The notes under the pieces are model-generated. The model did not search any database. It had not been told where the DNA came from and saw only the letters and a list, made by a program, of their open reading frames with translations. A DNA stretch of 64,000 nt, from positions 62,001 through 126,000 of the forward strand of contig JAGXAB010000007.1 of the NCBI GenBank assembly GCA_018971775.1, given 5' to 3'. The translations under genes were made by a program, and so were the position numbers. This stretch comes from Cyanobacteria bacterium REEB67 (GTDB lineage Bacteria; Cyanobacteriota; Vampirovibrionia; Obscuribacterales; Obscuribacteraceae). Shown here piece after piece: positions 61,498-64,000 of the stretch (position 1 is its first letter; each line of letters opens with the position of its first letter).

Positions 61498-64000
61498 ATG
61501 GCAGCGAAAGCGAAAGCCAGAGCTAAAGAGCGCGCGAAGGACAAGTGTCTGACGCCCGCCGAAATCCAGGCCGAGACGAAGTCTCTCGCCTCCGACCTGG
61601 CCTTCTGCGCCAGGCGTCCGGTCAGCATCCAGCTCGTCGGCGGCGAACACATCGCCTATACCTACGACACGGATCAGACCAAGCGCACCATCCCGATCGT
61701 GATGAACCCGAGCATCCTCGACAAGGTGCGCAACAAAGAACGAGCGACGCGTATCTGGCGCGGCATCGGCTTCCACGAGCTGGCCCACCATCTCTGGCCG
61801 GCCGGCGAACAATACAAGATCGCGCACAAAGAAGGCTTCCGCCACCTCTTCAATCTCGTTGATGACGAGCAGAACGAGCGCCGCGGGAGAGCCTTCGACG
61901 CCAGCTGGGGCGCCTGCTTCCAGAGCGTCTGCGCCTTCATCTTCCCGGGCAAGGAACAGAGCGAAGAGATCATGATCCCCGGTATCGTCGATGGTGATAA
62001 GCCGCCGAAGACGCCGAAGGGCCGCGCCGCCACCAAGAAATACATCAAGCGCTGGAATCTTTTCGCCTATCACTTCCGCCGGCACATCCCCGATTGCAGC
62101 GATGCCATCGTCGCCGAAGCGCTGGCCCTCATTCCCAAGCGTTTCATGGATCTGAGCAAAGGCGAGCTCCTCGAGCTTACACGCCAGATTCACGAGACGC
62201 TTGCCCGCGACATCGTCTTGCCGACGGTTGATCCAAATGCCAAGGCGGTGCAGGGAAAGCCCGGCGAAAAGCCAAAGCCGGATCAAGAAGAAGATGATGA
62301 CGACGATGACGACGGAGATGACGAAGAACCGCCCGAACCGAAACCCGAGCCCGAACCCGAGCCCGAGCCGGAAGAAGATCCAAAGGAGGAGCCGCCGGCG
62401 GAAAAAGGCAGCTGGAGCTGGCGCAAGCTATTCCGCTCGAAGTGGACCTATGTGCCCTTCGGCGTCTTCGTCGCCCTCTGGTTTTTCCTGCTTATGCAAG
62501 GCGGAGTCAACTTCTGGGTAAAGACGGCGATCAATGCGCTCATTGGCTGCAGCCTCGTCACCGGCTACCTCTTCTACCGGCGAGCTCAGATCAAGGCCAT
62601 GCTCGCCGCCATAAAAGCAGCGATGACACCGACACCAGGGGCAGGACGGTCGACCAGACCGCCACGCGACAGCGCTCGCGTCAAGCGCATCGCAGGTTAC
62701 GTGATCAAAACCGGCATCGTCGGCGGCTTGAGCTATGCCTGCTTCCGCAACCTGCCACTGCCCATGGCATTGCTCCTGACCAGCGTCGCGGGCACGATCA
62801 CGGCGACCGTCTGGTTCTTCAAGGCACGCAGCGCCGCCAGAGAAAAAGATCCGGACTCGGCCCCGAGCAAACTGGCCATCGCCGGCATCATTGCCGCATC
62901 GATCGTCTCGCTCGGCATCTTCCTCTACTCGCTCAAATACATGGGCATTGCCAACTTCTGGCTCAATATTCTAGCCGGCATCTTCGCCTTCTTCGTGCTG
63001 ATTGCCTCGGTGATGCTCGTCAACGACCACCAGGTCGCACACGCGGGCGGCAGACTGACTCCCTGGCAACGCTGCAAACGCGCCATCGCCCTCACCAGAG
63101 ACTGCGTCATCGATGCAGTCAAAGGCTTTTTCGCGACAATCTGGAATGCCGTCTGGGACTTCGTCACCGATGTCTGGTCCGTCTGCTGGGGCTTTGTCTG
63201 CCGCGTCGCTCAGTACTGCTGGCGCAAGGTCGTCCTTCTCTTCCGGCGTATCCAGTGGAAGGTCTCCGGACCGCTGCTGAAAGCCTGGCGCAACCCGATC
63301 CTGCGCGTCGCCATCATCGCCCTGCCTGTAGCGATCCTGCTCGTGATCATCTACGCGCTGATCACCAAGGCCGGTGCCTACGGCTGGTGGGTAGCGCTGA
63401 TTGTCGCTCTGCTGCTGCTCGCCCTGCTGGTCGTCGCCTGGATCTATCGCAAGAAGATCAAGCGCTTTGTCGTGCAGGAGCTCTTCATGCCCATGCCCCA
63501 GCTCATGGACGCAGGCATGATGCCGCCCCTCGATATGGAAACCGAATGGTTCAACCAGATCGACGAGAGCTCCCAGATCGAGCCGGACCAGCAGATGATG
63601 GACGAATTGCTGCCCGAGATCTATCCCCTCGCCCAGCAGCTCCGTCCCTTCCTCGCTCGTTGCGGTCGCGCCCCCTTCGACATCGAGGATCAAGTCGATG
63701 GCTTCGACCTGACGGAAGAAGCGGATCTGGCCCTGGTCGGAGAGACTTCGATCTGGGTCAACGACGACGTCCACCCGAAAGCTTCGGTGCATCTGGAAAT
63801 CGCCCTCGACTGCTCGAGCTCGATGAACAGTCCGACCGTGTCGCTTGGGCCGGGCGAGAAGTTTCGCCTCGGTAAGTTTTTCGCCCTCGTGCTCGAGCAA
63901 GCAGTTATTAATCTGCCTGGTGTGTCGGCCCACTTCTGGGGCTTCACCCATGATCAGATTTACGATTGCGGCGTCGCCGGCGAAGGGCGTGTCTCCGGCC
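61498..64000 (+). CDS. open-ended membrane protein: HExxH metallopeptidase-like domain, 6+ TM helices, vWA domain
   Basis: The frame starting at ATG 61498 (AAAGGAGCACTCC upstream) stays open for 834 codons to the window edge. The N-terminal 250 residues carry the zincin signature HELAHH (residues 93-98) and a following LVDDEQNERR (about 120-129) suited to a third ligand. A 45-residue Asp/Glu/Pro linker (about 262-306) follows. Hydrophobic helices lie at about 321-341, 346-360, 412-435, 462-500 and 602-648. The C-terminal part has a vWA start with MIDAS DCSSS (D771-S773-S775). Together with the AAA+ gene this is an HExxH/vWA variant of MoxR- or CobS/CobT-type systems. C-terminus missing. Confidence 0.88.
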   Translation, partial: MAAKAKARAKERAKDKCLTPAEIQAETKSLASDLAFCARRPVSIQLVGGEHIAYTYDTDQTKRTIPIVMNPSILDKVRNKERATRIWRGIGFHELAHHLWPAGEQYKIAHKEGFRHLFNLVDDEQNERRGRAFDASWGACFQSVCAFIFPGKEQSEEIMIPGIVDGDKPPKTPKGRAATKKYIKRWNLFAYHFRRHIPDCSDAIVAEALALIPKRFMDLSKGELLELTRQIHETLARDIVLPTVDPNAKAVQGKPGEKPKPDQEEDDDDDDDGDDEEPPEPKPEPEPEPEPEEDPKEEPPAEKGSWSWRKLFRSKWTYVPFGVFVALWFFLLMQGGVNFWVKTAINALIGCSLVTGYLFYRRAQIKAMLAAIKAAMTPTPGAGRSTRPPRDSARVKRIAGYVIKTGIVGGLSYACFRNLPLPMALLLTSVAGTITATVWFFKARSAAREKDPDSAPSKLAIAGIIAASIVSLGIFLYSLKYMGIANFWLNILAGIFAFFVLIASVMLVNDHQVAHAGGRLTPWQRCKRAIALTRDCVIDAVKGFFATIWNAVWDFVTDVWSVCWGFVCRVAQYCWRKVVLLFRRIQWKVSGPLLKAWRNPILRVAIIALPVAILLVIIYALITKAGAYGWWVALIVALLLLALLVVAWIYRKKIKRFVVQELFMPMPQLMDAGMMPPLDMETEWFNQIDESSQIEPDQQMMDELLPEIYPLAQQLRPFLARCGRAPFDIEDQVDGFDLTEEADLALVGETSIWVNDDVHPKASVHLEIALDCSSSMNSPTVSLGPGEKFRLGKFFALVLEQAVINLPGVSAHFWGFTHDQIYDCGVAGEGRVSG

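Noticed and set aside
61477-62286. Long minus-strand ORF (269 codons)
   Set aside because: It is antisense to the HExxH-vWA gene, has low-complexity composition, and no start signal.
62442-63875. 477-codon plus-strand ORF
   Set aside because: It overlaps the HExxH-vWA gene in another frame and is Arg/Pro/His-rich in the way shadow frames are; the ATG 61498 frame has a ribosome site and domains.
62971-63951. Long minus-strand ORF (326 codons)
   Set aside because: Antisense to the membrane/vWA part of the same gene; its Asp/Glu/Gln-rich sequence is the reverse complement of a hydrophobic GC-rich frame.
1-64000. tRNA, rRNA or insertion-sequence genes
   Set aside because: I looked in the intergenic regions for cloverleaf-like sequences and transposase motifs and found none; small RNAs cannot be excluded by eye.

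Overview
This is a bacterial chromosomal window of mid-to-high GC content with 49 intact-looking protein genes in alternating small blocks. ATG, GTG and TTG starts are mixed. No rRNA, tRNA, CRISPR array, insertion sequence or phage gene was found. Several features are compatible with a deep-branching, non-photosynthetic relative of Cyanobacteria (Melainabacteria/Obscuribacterales-like): eukaryotic-type Ser/Thr kinases, MshEN-plus-TPR proteins, LysM and trypsin-like proteins, and TadE-like proteins. That placement is inference from gene style, not from a marker gene.

Layout. 0-5.8 kb: a MarR-like C-terminal fragment with an MFS exporter, an unknown protein, an FAD-linked oxidase coupled to a membrane protein, and a class I fructose-bisphosphate aldolase with its own terminator. 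5.8-13.7 kb: an anchored envelope protein, a triple-MshEN/TPR protein, a wrecked GH1 beta-glucosidase, an SDR, a GIY-YIG-like protein and a DEAD-box RNA helicase with a structured leader. 13.7-18.8 kb: a membrane-anchored trypsin-like protease translationally coupled to a histidine kinase, facing an OmpR-type regulator and a LysM protein. 19-28.5 kb: SOUL protein, renalase-like oxidoreductase, a second SDR, a lone receiver protein, a striking minisatellite with four identical palindromes, an esterase, a DoxX-like protein, an acyl desaturase, a ribbon-helix-helix protein and a response regulator.

28.6-45.3 kb: a PAS histidine kinase divergent from that regulator, two uncharacterised proteins, a three-gene TadE/TadG-like pseudopilin operon with a hexanucleotide repeat in its leader, a protein with repeated KVAKTLLF-type peptides next to an FHA protein, a stripped-down MFS protein, a sigma-70 factor, a Ser/Thr kinase, a secreted protein, an ADP-ribosylglycohydrolase remnant and a 666-residue polytopic membrane protein. 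45.7-64 kb: a small ORF, zinc-ribbon NUDIX hydrolase, PH-like membrane protein, fumarase, glycogen-debranching-type glucosidase, a PrsW-like protease fused to a Ser/Thr kinase, a decayed zeta-toxin locus, a secreted hydrolase, a tandem Usp protein, and a MoxR/CobS-like AAA+ ATPase followed by a huge open-ended HExxH/membrane/vWA protein that runs off the window.

The genes suggest a signalling-rich, envelope-oriented free-living bacterium: two histidine kinase/regulator pairs, two Ser/Thr kinases with a nearby FHA reader, a sigma factor, and several membrane-linked proteolysis modules. The most system-like candidates are the AAA+/HExxH-vWA pair at the right edge and the PrsW-kinase fusion. The minisatellite, hexamer repeats and at least three gene remnants (GH1, zeta toxin, ADP-ribosylglycohydrolase) show active local remodelling.
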